A program made the translations under genes and the position numbers. This document shows positions 17,229-26,665 of a stretch of DNA of 64,000 nt, piece after piece. Positions within the stretch are counted from its first letter, which is position 1; every line of letters starts with the position of its first letter. Source of the stretch: Acetobacteraceae bacterium (GTDB lineage Bacteria; Pseudomonadota; Alphaproteobacteria; Acetobacterales; Acetobacteraceae); contig SHWL01000008.1 of the NCBI GenBank assembly GCA_009693865.1, positions 1-64,000 of the forward strand, written 5' to 3'. The notes beneath the pieces are model-generated. The model was not told the origin of the DNA, did not search any database, and worked only from the letters and a program-made list of their open reading frames with translations.

Positions 17229-18923
17229 ATGGTAGACCTTGTCATCCGCGGCGGTACGGTCATTGACGGCACCGGCGGCGATCCCTTTGAAGCCGATGTC
17301 GCCGTTGAGGCTGGTAAAATTGTCGCGGTTGGCGAGGTGTCTGGACGGGGGAAGGAAGAAATCGACGCCAAGGGGAAGATCGTAACCCCGGGCTTTGTCG
17401 ATCCGCACTCGCATTACGATGCCCAGGCAACGTGGAGTAGCAGGATTACGCCTTCGTCGTGGCATGGGGTGACGACCACGATGATCGGCAATTGCGGCGT
17501 TGGGTTCGCGCCGTGCGACCCGGAAAATCGGGGCATGTTGATCAGGCTGATGGAGGGCGTCGAGGATATTCCGGAGCCCGTCCTGACGGAAGGCCTGCGC
17601 TGGAACTGGCGCGGCTTCCCGGATTATCTCGATGCGCTGGAGGCACGTCCTTTCGATCTCGACATCGCCACCCAGGTGCCGCACGCGGCGATCCGCGTGC
17701 ATGTGATGGGCAAGCGTGGCGTCGATCGGGAGCCCGCGACCGCGGCGGAGGCGCACGCGATGGCAGCTCTGGTCGCCGAGGGAATCCGGGCGGGCGCGCT
17801 TGGGTTTTCGACGTCTCGCACGATCAATCACAAGACCAAGGCCGGAGCGCATATCCCGACTTTGGACGCGGACGAGGCGGAACTCTCGGCGATCGCGCGG
17901 GCACTTCCGGCGGGCTGGATGCAGGTGATTTCCGACTTCAACGACCCCGCGCCGGAATTCGCCATGCTGCGGCGTCTGGTGGAGGTGTCCCGGAAGCCGA
18001 TGGCGATCACGATCCTGCAACGCGACTCCAAACCCGAGGAGTGGCGTCAGATCACCGGCTGGATCGCCGAGGCCAATCGTTCCGGCGTGCCGATGCTGGG
18101 TCAGGTGCTGACCCGTCCCACCGGTATCATTCTCGGCTTCGAGATTTCCCAGAATCCATTCCTCGGGCGCGCGAGTTACGACGCCATCGCGCATGTTCCG
18201 TTGGCGGAGCGCCTTGTGGCACTTCGTCAGCCGGAATTGCGTGCGAAAATCCTGTCGGAGACCTGCGCGGACGAGGTTCTGCGCCGCCGCGTCTCCCGCT
18301 GGGACCGGATTTTCCCAATGACCGATCCGCCGAACTATGAGCCCCGGCCTGAGGACAGCATTGCCGCCCATGCCGAGCGGATGGGCCGCGATCCGGCGGA
18401 TCTCGCGTATGACATGCTGCTGGAGAATGACGGCCGGACGCTGATGTACCGGCCGTTGTCCAACTACACCTACGGCGATCTGGATACGGTCCACGACATG
18501 CTGGCTCATGACGCCACGATTGTCGGGCTTGGCGACGGCGGCGCGCATGTCGGGATTTTATCCGATGCGAGCGCGATCAGCACGATGCTGACTCACTGGA
18601 CGCGCGACCGGAAAGCCAACCGTTTCTCCCTGCCGTGGGCCGTGAAACGAATTTCTCGCGACTCCGCCGTGGCGATCGGGTTGCGCGACCGCGGTCTTGT
18701 TGCCGCCGGTTATAAGGCCGACCTGAACGTGATCGATTACGACCGGCTGCGAGTGCGGTTGCCGGAGGTCGTTTACGATCTTCCCGCCGGGGGACGGCGC
18801 CTGATTCAGCGCGCCGATGGGTACGAGGCGACGATCGTATCCGGCGTGCCGGTATATCGGAACGGGCACGAGACGGGCGCGTTGCCCGGACGCCTCGTGC
18901 GGGGCGCTCAGGCGGCGCCGTGA
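17229..18923 (+). CDS. Amidohydrolase of the N-acyl-D-amino-acid deacylase type
   Basis: A 564-residue amidohydrolase-superfamily protein. It has the composite N-terminal beta domain (MVDLVIRGGTVIDGTGG), the metal motif DPHSHYDAQ, a GNCGVGFAP segment typical of D-aminoacylases, and the C-terminal LGDGGAHVGILSDA and YKADLNVIDYDRL. Enzymes of this family cleave amide bonds in N-acyl-D-amino acids or related cyclic amides. The next gene overlaps it by ATGA, so hydrolysis and molybdenum-dependent oxidation are probably consecutive steps. The substrate is unknown. Confidence 0.85.
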   Translation: MVDLVIRGGTVIDGTGGDPFEADVAVEAGKIVAVGEVSGRGKEEIDAKGKIVTPGFVDPHSHYDAQATWSSRITPSSWHGVTTTMIGNCGVGFAPCDPENRGMLIRLMEGVEDIPEPVLTEGLRWNWRGFPDYLDALEARPFDLDIATQVPHAAIRVHVMGKRGVDREPATAAEAHAMAALVAEGIRAGALGFSTSRTINHKTKAGAHIPTLDADEAELSAIARALPAGWMQVISDFNDPAPEFAMLRRLVEVSRKPMAITILQRDSKPEEWRQITGWIAEANRSGVPMLGQVLTRPTGIILGFEISQNPFLGRASYDAIAHVPLAERLVALRQPELRAKILSETCADEVLRRRVSRWDRIFPMTDPPNYEPRPEDSIAAHAERMGRDPADLAYDMLLENDGRTLMYRPLSNYTYGDLDTVHDMLAHDATIVGLGDGGAHVGILSDASAISTMLTHWTRDRKANRFSLPWAVKRISRDSAVAIGLRDRGLVAAGYKADLNVIDYDRLRVRLPEVVYDLPAGGRRLIQRADGYEATIVSGVPVYRNGHETGALPGRLVRGAQAAP

Positions 18924-21163
18924 CGTTCATCGGACAATCCACGCGCCGGGTCGAGGATGAACGGTTCCTCACCGGACGCGGGATCTTTGTCGAGGATGTC
19001 GACGTTCCCGGCCAACTCTGGGCGTATGTCGTGCGTTCGCCGCACGCGCACGCGGTGACCGAGCGGATTGACACAAGCGGCGTGACCGGCGCCTCGGTGT
19101 TCACATACTCCGATATCGCGGGTCTCGGGTTGTTGCCTTGCGCGACCGCCGTCGCAACCGTCGAGCCGATGAAAGTGCCGCCGCGGCCGGCGTTGGCGAA
19201 TGGGAAGGTGCGTCATGTTGGCGATCCCGTGGCCTTCGTTGTCGCGGAATCCAAAGCCGCCGCGCGCGATGCCGCCGAGCGCGTTGTCGTCGATTATCGT
19301 CCGTTGCCCTCGGTGGTCGACGCCGCGGTGGCCCTGGCTGGGGGCGCTCCGGTACTGTGGGACGAGGTGCCCGATAATCTGTCGTTCCGGTTTCAGAAGG
19401 GTGATTCCGCTGCGGTTCAGGCCGCTCTGGCCGTTGCGGCGCATGTCGTCGAATTGCACCTGATCAATAACCGCCTGATCATCGCGCCCACCGAAACGCG
19501 TGCCGCGATCGCACGTTATGAGAATGAGACGTTCGATCTGTTCGTCACCGCGGCCAGTGTTCATGCCATTCGCGACCACCTGGCCACCGCGATATTCAAG
19601 GTACCGCCGGAGCGGGTCCACGTCGCCGCGCCGGACGTCGGCGGCGGCTTCGGGATCAAGAATTGCCTCTATCCCGAATGGGTCATGCTGCTATGGGCTG
19701 CCCGCCATCTGGGCCGCCCCATCAAATGGGTCGAGGACCGCGCCGAGGATTTCGTCAGCACGGCGCAAGGACGCGACAATATCACGACGGCGAGGTTGGC
19801 GCTGGACGCGGAAGGACGGTTCCTGGCGCTGGACGTTTCGACCGTCGCCAATCTCGGCGCGTATATGTCTGGCGGCGGTCCCGGCAGTTCCACCAACGCG
19901 CCCGCCAACGCCATGGGCAGCGGGTATGTCATTCCGGCCATTGCGATGAATGTACGGGCCGCGTTTACCAATACTGTGCCGATCGATGCCTATCGCGGCG
20001 CGGGGAAACCGGAAGCGAATTATCTGCTGGAACGGCTGATCGATCTCGCCGCCCGGCGGCACGGGTTCGATCCCGCCGATCTCCGCCGCCGGAACCTGAT
20101 CGCGAATTTTCCCTACACCAAAGCATTGGGTAGCGTTGTCGACTGCGGACGATTCGCGCTGGGCGTCGATGACGCGGTGATATTGGCGGATCGTTCCGGG
20201 TTCACCGCCCGCCGCGCCGCGTCGGAACAACGCGGCCTGCTGCGTGGTCTGGGATTGTGCTGCTTCCTGGAAACCGCTCGCGGTGCGCCCAATGAGGGCG
20301 CGGAAATTCGTTTCGCCGGCGGAGGCCAGGTCGAACTGCGCGTTGGCACCCAATCCAACGGGCAAGGGCACGAGACAACCTATCCCCAGATCGCCGCCGA
20401 TCTGCTCGGTTTGCCACCCGAGACGTTCCGCTACATTCAGGCCGATACATTCCAGGTGCGCGCGGGCAACGGCCATGGTGGCGCGCGATCCATGCACATG
20501 GGCGGCGCGGCCATGACTCGTGCGGCTCGGGAGGTCATCGCCAAGGGGACCGACGCCGCCGCCTTGTTGTTGCAGGCGAAGCCGGACGAGGTCCGGTTCG
20601 AAAATGGCGAGTTTCTCGCAGGCGATCGAGCCATCGGTCTGCTGGATGTCGCGCGCGAGGCGTCGCTGGATACCTATGTCTGGAACCTGCTGGATATCAT
20701 TACATTTCCGAATGGATGTCACATCGCCGAGGTCGAGATCGATCCCGAGACCGGTCTGGTCACGCTCGACCGTTACCACGGCGTCGACGATTACGGCACC
20801 CTCATCAACCCCATGCTCACCCTGGGCCAGGTACACGGCGGTCTCGCGCAAGGGATCGGCCAGGCGATGCTGGAAAACACGGTGTACGACCAGCACTCGG
20901 GACAATTGCTCAGCGGATCGCTGATGGACTACGCGCTGCCGAAAGCGGCCGATTTGCCGGATCTGAACATCGTCCTGTCCGGCACGCCAACCAACGCCAA
21001 TCCGTTGGGAGTCAAAGGCGCGGGTCAGGCTGGCGCGATGGCCGCGCCACAAACCGTGATTTGCGCGATCCTTGATGCGCTGGCACCGCTTGGCGTGACA
21101 CATATCGACATGCCCGCGACATCGGAACGAGTCTGGCGCGCGATCCAGGCGGCTCGCAAATGA
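18920..21163 (+). CDS. Xanthine dehydrogenase-family molybdopterin-binding large subunit, Gln at the catalytic Glu
   Basis: A 747-residue large subunit of the xanthine oxidase/CoxL family: an N-terminal hammerhead domain (TRRVEDERFLTGRG), molybdopterin segments DVGGGFGIKN and AYRGAGKPEANYLLE (form II-like rather than CoxL AYRCSFR), and the C-terminal GVKGAGQAGAMAAPQ. In the last motif Gln703 replaces the glutamate that acts as general base in characterised members (usual GEAG). The medium FAD and small 2Fe-2S subunits are not encoded nearby, which is also unusual. It overlaps the amidohydrolase gene by ATGA and precedes a ThDP enzyme. It might use subunits encoded elsewhere or have changed function. 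Confidence 0.88.
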   Translation: MTFIGQSTRRVEDERFLTGRGIFVEDVDVPGQLWAYVVRSPHAHAVTERIDTSGVTGASVFTYSDIAGLGLLPCATAVATVEPMKVPPRPALANGKVRHVGDPVAFVVAESKAAARDAAERVVVDYRPLPSVVDAAVALAGGAPVLWDEVPDNLSFRFQKGDSAAVQAALAVAAHVVELHLINNRLIIAPTETRAAIARYENETFDLFVTAASVHAIRDHLATAIFKVPPERVHVAAPDVGGGFGIKNCLYPEWVMLLWAARHLGRPIKWVEDRAEDFVSTAQGRDNITTARLALDAEGRFLALDVSTVANLGAYMSGGGPGSSTNAPANAMGSGYVIPAIAMNVRAAFTNTVPIDAYRGAGKPEANYLLERLIDLAARRHGFDPADLRRRNLIANFPYTKALGSVVDCGRFALGVDDAVILADRSGFTARRAASEQRGLLRGLGLCCFLETARGAPNEGAEIRFAGGGQVELRVGTQSNGQGHETTYPQIAADLLGLPPETFRYIQADTFQVRAGNGHGGARSMHMGGAAMTRAAREVIAKGTDAAALLLQAKPDEVRFENGEFLAGDRAIGLLDVAREASLDTYVWNLLDIITFPNGCHIAEVEIDPETGLVTLDRYHGVDDYGTLINPMLTLGQVHGGLAQGIGQAMLENTVYDQHSGQLLSGSLMDYALPKAADLPDLNIVLSGTPTNANPLGVKGAGQAGAMAAPQTVICAILDALAPLGVTHIDMPATSERVWRAIQAARK

Positions 21164-21220
21164 CATTCATCTCCCCTCAACAGCCCTGACCGTCGCGGAG
21201 ATCGAGAAGGAAACCGGCCC

Positions 21221-22900
21221 ATGACCCGAATTGCCGCGGAAGAATATCTCGACGCACTCGCCGCGCACGGGATCGACCATCTGTTCGTCAATCCCGGCAC
21301 CGATTTCGCCCCGATCGTCGAGGCTTATGCACGCGCTGCTCGTGGCAACCGTCCGGTGCCTCGCCCCATGGTCGTGCCACATGAAAACGCCGCGGTAGGG
21401 ATGGCGCACGGCTACACGATGGTCACGCGACGCGCGCAGGCCGTGATGCTGCACACCAATGTTGGCACCGCGAACTCGATCAACATGCTGATCGACGCCA
21501 GCCGCGACCGCATTCCGATGCTTCTTACGTCGGGCCGCACGCCGTTCACCGAATCGGGAGCGGAAGGATCGCGTAACGCGCACATCCATTGGGCGCAGGA
21601 AATGTACGACCAGGCGGGCATGCTGCGTGAGATGGTCAAGTGGGACTACGAAATGAAACGCGGCGATCAGGCGGGCAATGTCGTCGATCGTGCTTTGGAG
21701 ATGGCCAATTCCTCGCCGCAGGGACCGGTATATCTCAGCCTGCCTCGCGAAGTACTGGGTGAAATAGTGGGACCCGCCGAAAGCAATCGGGCGCATCGAG
21801 CCCGCCCGCGAGCGCCTGAAGCCTCGTCCCGAGACATCGATCAACTCGCGGATTGGATCGCCGCCGCGCGTAACCCCCTCATCATCACGGGCATGCTGGG
21901 ACGCGATCCCCAGGACAGCGTGGTGCTGGCCCGCCTGGCGGAGCGGTACGCGCTGCCGGTCATTCCCTACAACACACGCTATTTCGCCATGTCCGCCAAT
22001 CACAAGATGTTCCAGGGCTCCGCGCCTGGGCCGCTGCTGAAAGATGCCGACCTCGTCATCGTCTTCGAGGCCGATGTGCCGTGGATGCCGAGTAAGGAAT
22101 CGCCTCACCCGGATGCGAAAATCGTGCAAATCGGTGAGGATCCGCTGCACGCGCGCCTGCCGATGCGGGGCTTTCCGTCCGATCTGACGCTGACCGCGAC
22201 GTCGCTGTCGGTTCTGGAGGCGTTGGAGACCGCGCTCGATGGCCGCGCGATGCCGCATGTCGCGGACCGTCAGGCGCGGCTGACCGCCCGCTCGGCGGGT
22301 TTGCACGCGACCTGGCGGGAGGAAGTGGAACGGGCGGGCAAGGCCAATACGATTTCGTTGCCCTGGCTGAATCATTGTCTGCGCGAGGTTGTCGATGACG
22401 ACACCATCGTGATCAGCGAATATTCGTTCCGGCAGGAGTATTGCCCGATCGACACACCCGGCGGGTTCTTCGCGCTGAGCTCCGCTGGCGGGCTTGGCTG
22501 GGGATTTCCGGCGTCATTGGGCGCGAAACTGGCCTCGCCGGGTAAGCTGGTGCTGTCGGTACTTGGCGACGGCGCTTACATGTTCGCCAATCCGACGGCG
22601 TGCCACTACGTCGCGCAAATGCAAAATCTTCCGGTGCTGACGGTGATTTATAACAACGCGCTGTACGGCGCGGTGCGGCGGGCCACGCTGGACATGTACG
22701 GCCAGGGAATCGCGGCCGAGGGCGACGGACGGCTGCTCGCCGATTTGCCCGCGCCATCGTTTGAGAAAATCGTCGCCGCGCATGATGGACACGGGGAGAA
22801 GGTGGAACGTCCCGCGGACCTGCCAGCGGCGTTGCGGCGCGCGGCGGCGGCAGTGCGTGGCGGGCAACAGGCCCTGGTCAACGTGATCTGTCCTCCGTAA
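21221..22900 (+). CDS. Thiamine diphosphate-dependent enzyme (acetolactate synthase/benzoylformate decarboxylase-like)
   Basis: A 559-residue ThDP enzyme. The activating glutamate lies in PHENAAVGMAHGY. The ThDP/metal motif runs from LGDGAYMFANPTACHY to VIYNN. The central domain is the non-catalytic fold of the family. It probably decarboxylates or condenses a 2-oxo acid. Its stop shares one base with the start of the next gene (TAATG), so it is coupled to the FAD monooxygenase. Acetolactate synthase for amino-acid synthesis is unlikely because no regulatory subunit is adjacent. Confidence 0.87.
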   Translation: MTRIAAEEYLDALAAHGIDHLFVNPGTDFAPIVEAYARAARGNRPVPRPMVVPHENAAVGMAHGYTMVTRRAQAVMLHTNVGTANSINMLIDASRDRIPMLLTSGRTPFTESGAEGSRNAHIHWAQEMYDQAGMLREMVKWDYEMKRGDQAGNVVDRALEMANSSPQGPVYLSLPREVLGEIVGPAESNRAHRARPRAPEASSRDIDQLADWIAAARNPLIITGMLGRDPQDSVVLARLAERYALPVIPYNTRYFAMSANHKMFQGSAPGPLLKDADLVIVFEADVPWMPSKESPHPDAKIVQIGEDPLHARLPMRGFPSDLTLTATSLSVLEALETALDGRAMPHVADRQARLTARSAGLHATWREEVERAGKANTISLPWLNHCLREVVDDDTIVISEYSFRQEYCPIDTPGGFFALSSAGGLGWGFPASLGAKLASPGKLVLSVLGDGAYMFANPTACHYVAQMQNLPVLTVIYNNALYGAVRRATLDMYGQGIAAEGDGRLLADLPAPSFEKIVAAHDGHGEKVERPADLPAALRRAAAAVRGGQQALVNVICPP

Positions 22901-24495
22901 TGAAAACCCAGGTGCTGATCGTTGGCGGCGGACCGGTCGGATCGACGCTTGCCCTGGACCTGGCCGCGCGCGGCATCGAGGTTATCGTCGCGGAACGCAA
23001 TCCGCCGGGACAGATTCCTGGCGTGAAATGCAACCATGTCGCCGCTCGCACGATGGAGATTTTCCGGCGCCTCGGCATCGCCCAGGCGATTCGCGACACC
23101 GGTCTGCCGGCGGATCATCCGAACGATGTCGCCTTCCGCACGTCCGTCGCGGGGATTGAATTCGCGCGCATCATGATCCCTTGCCGCCGCGATCGTTACA
23201 CCGACAAAGATGGCCCCGATGGGTGGTGGCCGACGCCGGAACCACCGCACCGGATCAATCAGATTTACCTCGATCCCTTGCTGGCCGGGTTCGCGCGAGA
23301 CCATCCGCTTATCAGCTATCTGAACAATATGGAGATCGCGGGCTTTTCCCAATCCGAGGACGGCGTTGTCGCGGAGATCGCCGGGACGCATCAGCTTGTT
23401 CATGCGGAGTATCTGATCGGTTGCGATGGCCCATCGTCTCGGGTTCGTTCTCTGATTGGCGCGCGTTTGACCGGTGACGCCGTGATCGGACGCACGCAAT
23501 CCACATATATTCGCGCGCCCGGTCTTGCTGCCCGGATGCAGGCGGCGCCGGCCTGGTCGACCCAGGTGATGAACCCGCGCCGTAGCGCCAACATGTTCGC
23601 GGTCGATGGGCGGGAGACGTGGGTCATCCATAATTATCTCCGCCCCGAGGAAACTGAATTTTCGGACGTGGACGCCGATGGTTGCATCCGCGCCATTCTG
23701 GGCTGCGATCATCCGTACGAGGTCATTACGAGCGAGGATTGGATCGGCCGCCGGATGCTCGCCGGCCGTTTCCGCGACCGGCGCGCTTTCATTTGCGGCG
23801 ACGCGGCGCATCTGTGGGTGCCCTTCGCGGGTTACGGCATGAACGCCGGCATCGCCGATGCGATGAACCTGTCCTGGATGCTGGCGGGTGTGCTGAATGG
23901 GTGGGCCGATCCTCGCATCCTCGACGCGCATGAGGCGGAACGTTGGCCCATCACCGAACAGGTTTCGAAATTCGCCATGAGCACGTCCTTGTCGCTGGCT
24001 CGCGCGCGTGCCGAGGTGCCCGCGGACATCGAAGACAATGCCGCGACCCGTGTGGCGGTGGGCGAACTGATGCTGAAGCTGCACACACCGCAATTCTGTT
24101 GCGGAGGGTTGAATTTCGGATCGTACTACGATCGTTCGCCGATCGTTGCCCACGATGGCGAGGAACCACCGCCCTACACGATGGATCGGTTCACATCGTC
24201 AACGGTGCCGGGTTGCCGGACCCCGCATGTTTGGTTGGAAGATGGGCGATCGCTGTATGACGCGATGGGCCCGGATTTTTGTCTGCTGCGTTTCGACCGC
24301 GCCACCGATGTCAGCGGTCTGACCGAGGCCGCCGCTCTGCGCGGCCTGCCGATGCACGTGCTGGATCTCGCGCCGGTGGATGTTTACCGACAGAAGCTCG
24401 TGCTGTCCCGCCCGGACCAGCATATCGCCTGGCGGGGCAACGCGGAGCCCGGCAACCCCCTGACACTGATCGACAAAATCAGAGGTGCGGCATGA
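22900..24495 (+). CDS. FAD-dependent aromatic-type monooxygenase (PHBH/MhpA family)
   Basis: A 531-residue flavoprotein hydroxylase. The N-terminal Rossmann motif VGGGPVGSTLALDLA, a DG-type loop (IGCDGPSSRVR) and the FAD ribityl motif GDAAHLWVPFAGYGMN are in order, followed by a thioredoxin-like C-terminal domain typical of MhpA/PheA relatives. It should hydroxylate an aromatic or related ring with NAD(P)H and O2. It ends the forward catabolic run and overlaps the opposing LLM gene by 17 bases. Confidence 0.88.
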   Translation: MKTQVLIVGGGPVGSTLALDLAARGIEVIVAERNPPGQIPGVKCNHVAARTMEIFRRLGIAQAIRDTGLPADHPNDVAFRTSVAGIEFARIMIPCRRDRYTDKDGPDGWWPTPEPPHRINQIYLDPLLAGFARDHPLISYLNNMEIAGFSQSEDGVVAEIAGTHQLVHAEYLIGCDGPSSRVRSLIGARLTGDAVIGRTQSTYIRAPGLAARMQAAPAWSTQVMNPRRSANMFAVDGRETWVIHNYLRPEETEFSDVDADGCIRAILGCDHPYEVITSEDWIGRRMLAGRFRDRRAFICGDAAHLWVPFAGYGMNAGIADAMNLSWMLAGVLNGWADPRILDAHEAERWPITEQVSKFAMSTSLSLARARAEVPADIEDNAATRVAVGELMLKLHTPQFCCGGLNFGSYYDRSPIVAHDGEEPPPYTMDRFTSSTVPGCRTPHVWLEDGRSLYDAMGPDFCLLRFDRATDVSGLTEAAALRGLPMHVLDLAPVDVYRQKLVLSRPDQHIAWRGNAEPGNPLTLIDKIRGAA

Positions 24496-25522
24496 CCTTT
24501 TCGCGGAATAGCGTCAGGCTTTGGGCGGTGTGTTCATAGGACATCGGACCAAGCCGGAACTGCATGATCAGGCCACCGATGCCGGCCTTACCGACCGCGG
24601 CCAATTTCTCGATCACGGTGGCGGGAGAGCCGCAAACCAGGGAATGCTCCAGCACCATGCGCGCGGGCGGCGCCGAGCCTGGCGCGGGCATCGGCACGAT
24701 GGACACGCCCTGTTCCCGGTAAACGCGCTCGCGCATCGCCGTGCGGAACGTGTGCATCGCGGCAAACGCGGGCGGTGCGATGCGTTCCGCTTCGGCATCG
24801 GTTTCCGCCACGAACACGTTGCGCCACGCCCAACAGGCGTCAGAGTTATGTGCGACGGCGGCTTCGTCCTGGCCAATGGAGCGCAAAGTCTGGCGATACA
24901 CCTCCATCCGGTGGGCCGTGGTTTCGTTGCTTTGTACGTTCATCATGAACGGCCGGCCCTGTTTGGCGACGTCGATCATCCCATGCTCGGTCGAGGCGGC
25001 GCGGATGACGTAGGGATGCGGCTTCGTATACGGGATCGGCCGGAAGGCAGGGAGTTTCAGATCGAAAAACTTGCCGTGGTGTTCGAAAGCCTCGCCTTTC
25101 CACGCTTCGAACATGATCGCCTCCGCCTCCTCGAAGCGTCCTTGAGCCTCGGTGTGATCGATGCCGTAACCTTGATAGTCATAGATGTTGTAAGCCGTGC
25201 CGCGGCCCAGACCGACGATCAAGCGGCCTTTCGAAAGATGATCGATCAATGAGACCTGCTCCGCCATGCGAATCGGATGGTGCAACGCCATCTGTGCCAC
25301 GGCGAAACCGATCTTTGCGTGTTTGGTGGCGGTGGCCAGAGCGGCGGCGAAACTGATCGGATCGACGTAGGCGCAGATGCCGTCGAAATGATGTTCCGCC
25401 AGCCAGATGACATCGAAGCCGAGTTCGTCGGTCAGTATCGCTTCGGCCAGAGTCTCATCGATCACTCTTGCGTCGTCCTCGGGCGTGATTGCCTGCGGAA
25501 ACAAAAAATTGGAAACGCGCAT
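24479..25522 (-). CDS. LLM-class (luciferase-like) flavin-dependent oxidoreductase
   Basis: A 347-residue TIM-barrel flavoprotein. Family landmarks are FDVIWLAEHHFDG, IGFAVAQMALHHPIRMAEQ and LSKGRLIVGLGRGTAYN. Members use reduced FMN supplied by a reductase for oxygenation. It starts 18 bases downstream of the MaoC-like gene and has a GAAGGA ribosome binding site, so it is the third gene of a reverse operon with the acyl-CoA ligase and hydratase. Confidence 0.87.
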   Translation of the reverse strand: MRVSNFLFPQAITPEDDARVIDETLAEAILTDELGFDVIWLAEHHFDGICAYVDPISFAAALATATKHAKIGFAVAQMALHHPIRMAEQVSLIDHLSKGRLIVGLGRGTAYNIYDYQGYGIDHTEAQGRFEEAEAIMFEAWKGEAFEHHGKFFDLKLPAFRPIPYTKPHPYVIRAASTEHGMIDVAKQGRPFMMNVQSNETTAHRMEVYRQTLRSIGQDEAAVAHNSDACWAWRNVFVAETDAEAERIAPPAFAAMHTFRTAMRERVYREQGVSIVPMPAPGSAPPARMVLEHSLVCGSPATVIEKLAAVGKAGIGGLIMQFRLGPMSYEHTAQSLTLFREKVMPHL

Positions 25523-25540
25523 GATGAGATCCTTCGTCTG

Positions 25541-26665
25541 TCAGGAGGATGGCAGTTCGACGATTCCGCTGCCAAGCACGGACAATTCGCCATCCTGATT
25601 GCGCGCCTCCTGAGTGATTTCCACCAGATGGCGGCCATTTTCGACGAACGTCCGCGTCACCGAGCCTTTGATGAACAGGATGTCGCCCTCGGGATTGTGG
25701 CGGCGGATTTTGCTGCTGGCGCTTCGGAGAAACCCGTCGTCGCCCATCCAATTGGTCAGATGGTGCGTCAGCCATGAGCAACGTTCGGGCCCGTAGTCGT
25801 ACGCGCCGGGCGCGCCGACCATCAAGGCGAACTCCGGCTCCCAATGCACGCGTTCCGGGCAATCCGGGATGTTGAAACGATTGGGAATTCCCAGACCGGG
25901 ATGGGCGTGAGTTTGTTTCCAGGCCAGCTTGTTGGCGCGGATGTACAACCCGCCCCAACCTTGCGCGTAGGCGATGAAGCCGGTGACCGTCATCGGTCCC
26001 TTGACCATCGTTGGCAACTTATCGCCAACCTGGACGGAAGCCCATGAACGCACGTTCGCGCCGCGAATTTCCTCGTCGTGGTAAAGACGAAAGGCATCAG
26101 CCAGTTCCGTTTCGGTATATTTCCGGATCGGTTTGGCTTTCAGCTCGGTATACTTGGTGCCTTCTTCCCGAGCGGCGTCGCGACCGGTGCGAAAACACCA
26201 GCTATCGGCCTCGGACACCAGATCGCCGTGCTGATTGAAGAATCGGACGTGGTAAATCTGTTGCACGGCGCGGCCGGCGAAGCGGGTTTCGTGGACGATC
26301 AGATCTTTGAGCCATGCTTCGGTCGTGATCTCATCGTTGCGCATCACCGGTTTGTGCCAGGTCCAGTCCGCGCCGGCCCACATGGCGTGGACACCCGGCA
26401 GGCCGCCGACGTAGCCCGACACGATCCGGCTCGTGGCAAACAGGAAGCTTGGCGGCGCCACCAGGCCTCCCCACCGGGTCCCTGGGCCGTACAAGGGATC
26501 GCACCAGAGGGGATTATCGTCGCCGATGCCGTGTGCGTAATGGCGGATATTATCGCGCGTCGCCTCGTGACACCAGGGTTCAAGCGTATTCTCGATGCGT
26601 ACGCCGACGCGGCGCCGCAGATCGTCCAGGCCTTGATCGGAGATGGCTGGAAATGTCTGACTCAT
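25541..26665 (-). CDS. MaoC/FAS1-like dehydratase-domain protein
   Basis: A 374-residue protein of the double hot-dog type (MaoC N-terminal/FAS1-like dehydratase). The N-terminal hot-dog has DDNPLWCDP and APPSFLFATS segments, and the second half has IYHVRFFNQHGDLVSE-like strands. Such proteins hydrate enoyl-CoA thioesters. The ATG at 26665 overlaps the acyl-CoA ligase stop by ATGA, which fixes the start although the frame runs open to 27034. The likely job is hydration of the CoA thioester made by the ligase. Confidence 0.8.
   Translation of the reverse strand: MSQTFPAISDQGLDDLRRRVGVRIENTLEPWCHEATRDNIRHYAHGIGDDNPLWCDPLYGPGTRWGGLVAPPSFLFATSRIVSGYVGGLPGVHAMWAGADWTWHKPVMRNDEITTEAWLKDLIVHETRFAGRAVQQIYHVRFFNQHGDLVSEADSWCFRTGRDAAREEGTKYTELKAKPIRKYTETELADAFRLYHDEEIRGANVRSWASVQVGDKLPTMVKGPMTVTGFIAYAQGWGGLYIRANKLAWKQTHAHPGLGIPNRFNIPDCPERVHWEPEFALMVGAPGAYDYGPERCSWLTHHLTNWMGDDGFLRSASSKIRRHNPEGDILFIKGSVTRTFVENGRHLVEITQEARNQDGELSVLGSGIVELPSS

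Noticed and set aside
16083-18548. Long minus-strand open frame of 821 codons
   Set aside because: It is the antisense of the Ldh-type and amidohydrolase genes; its sequence has no family features and is rich in Arg/His/Gln, as expected of a GC-rich shadow.
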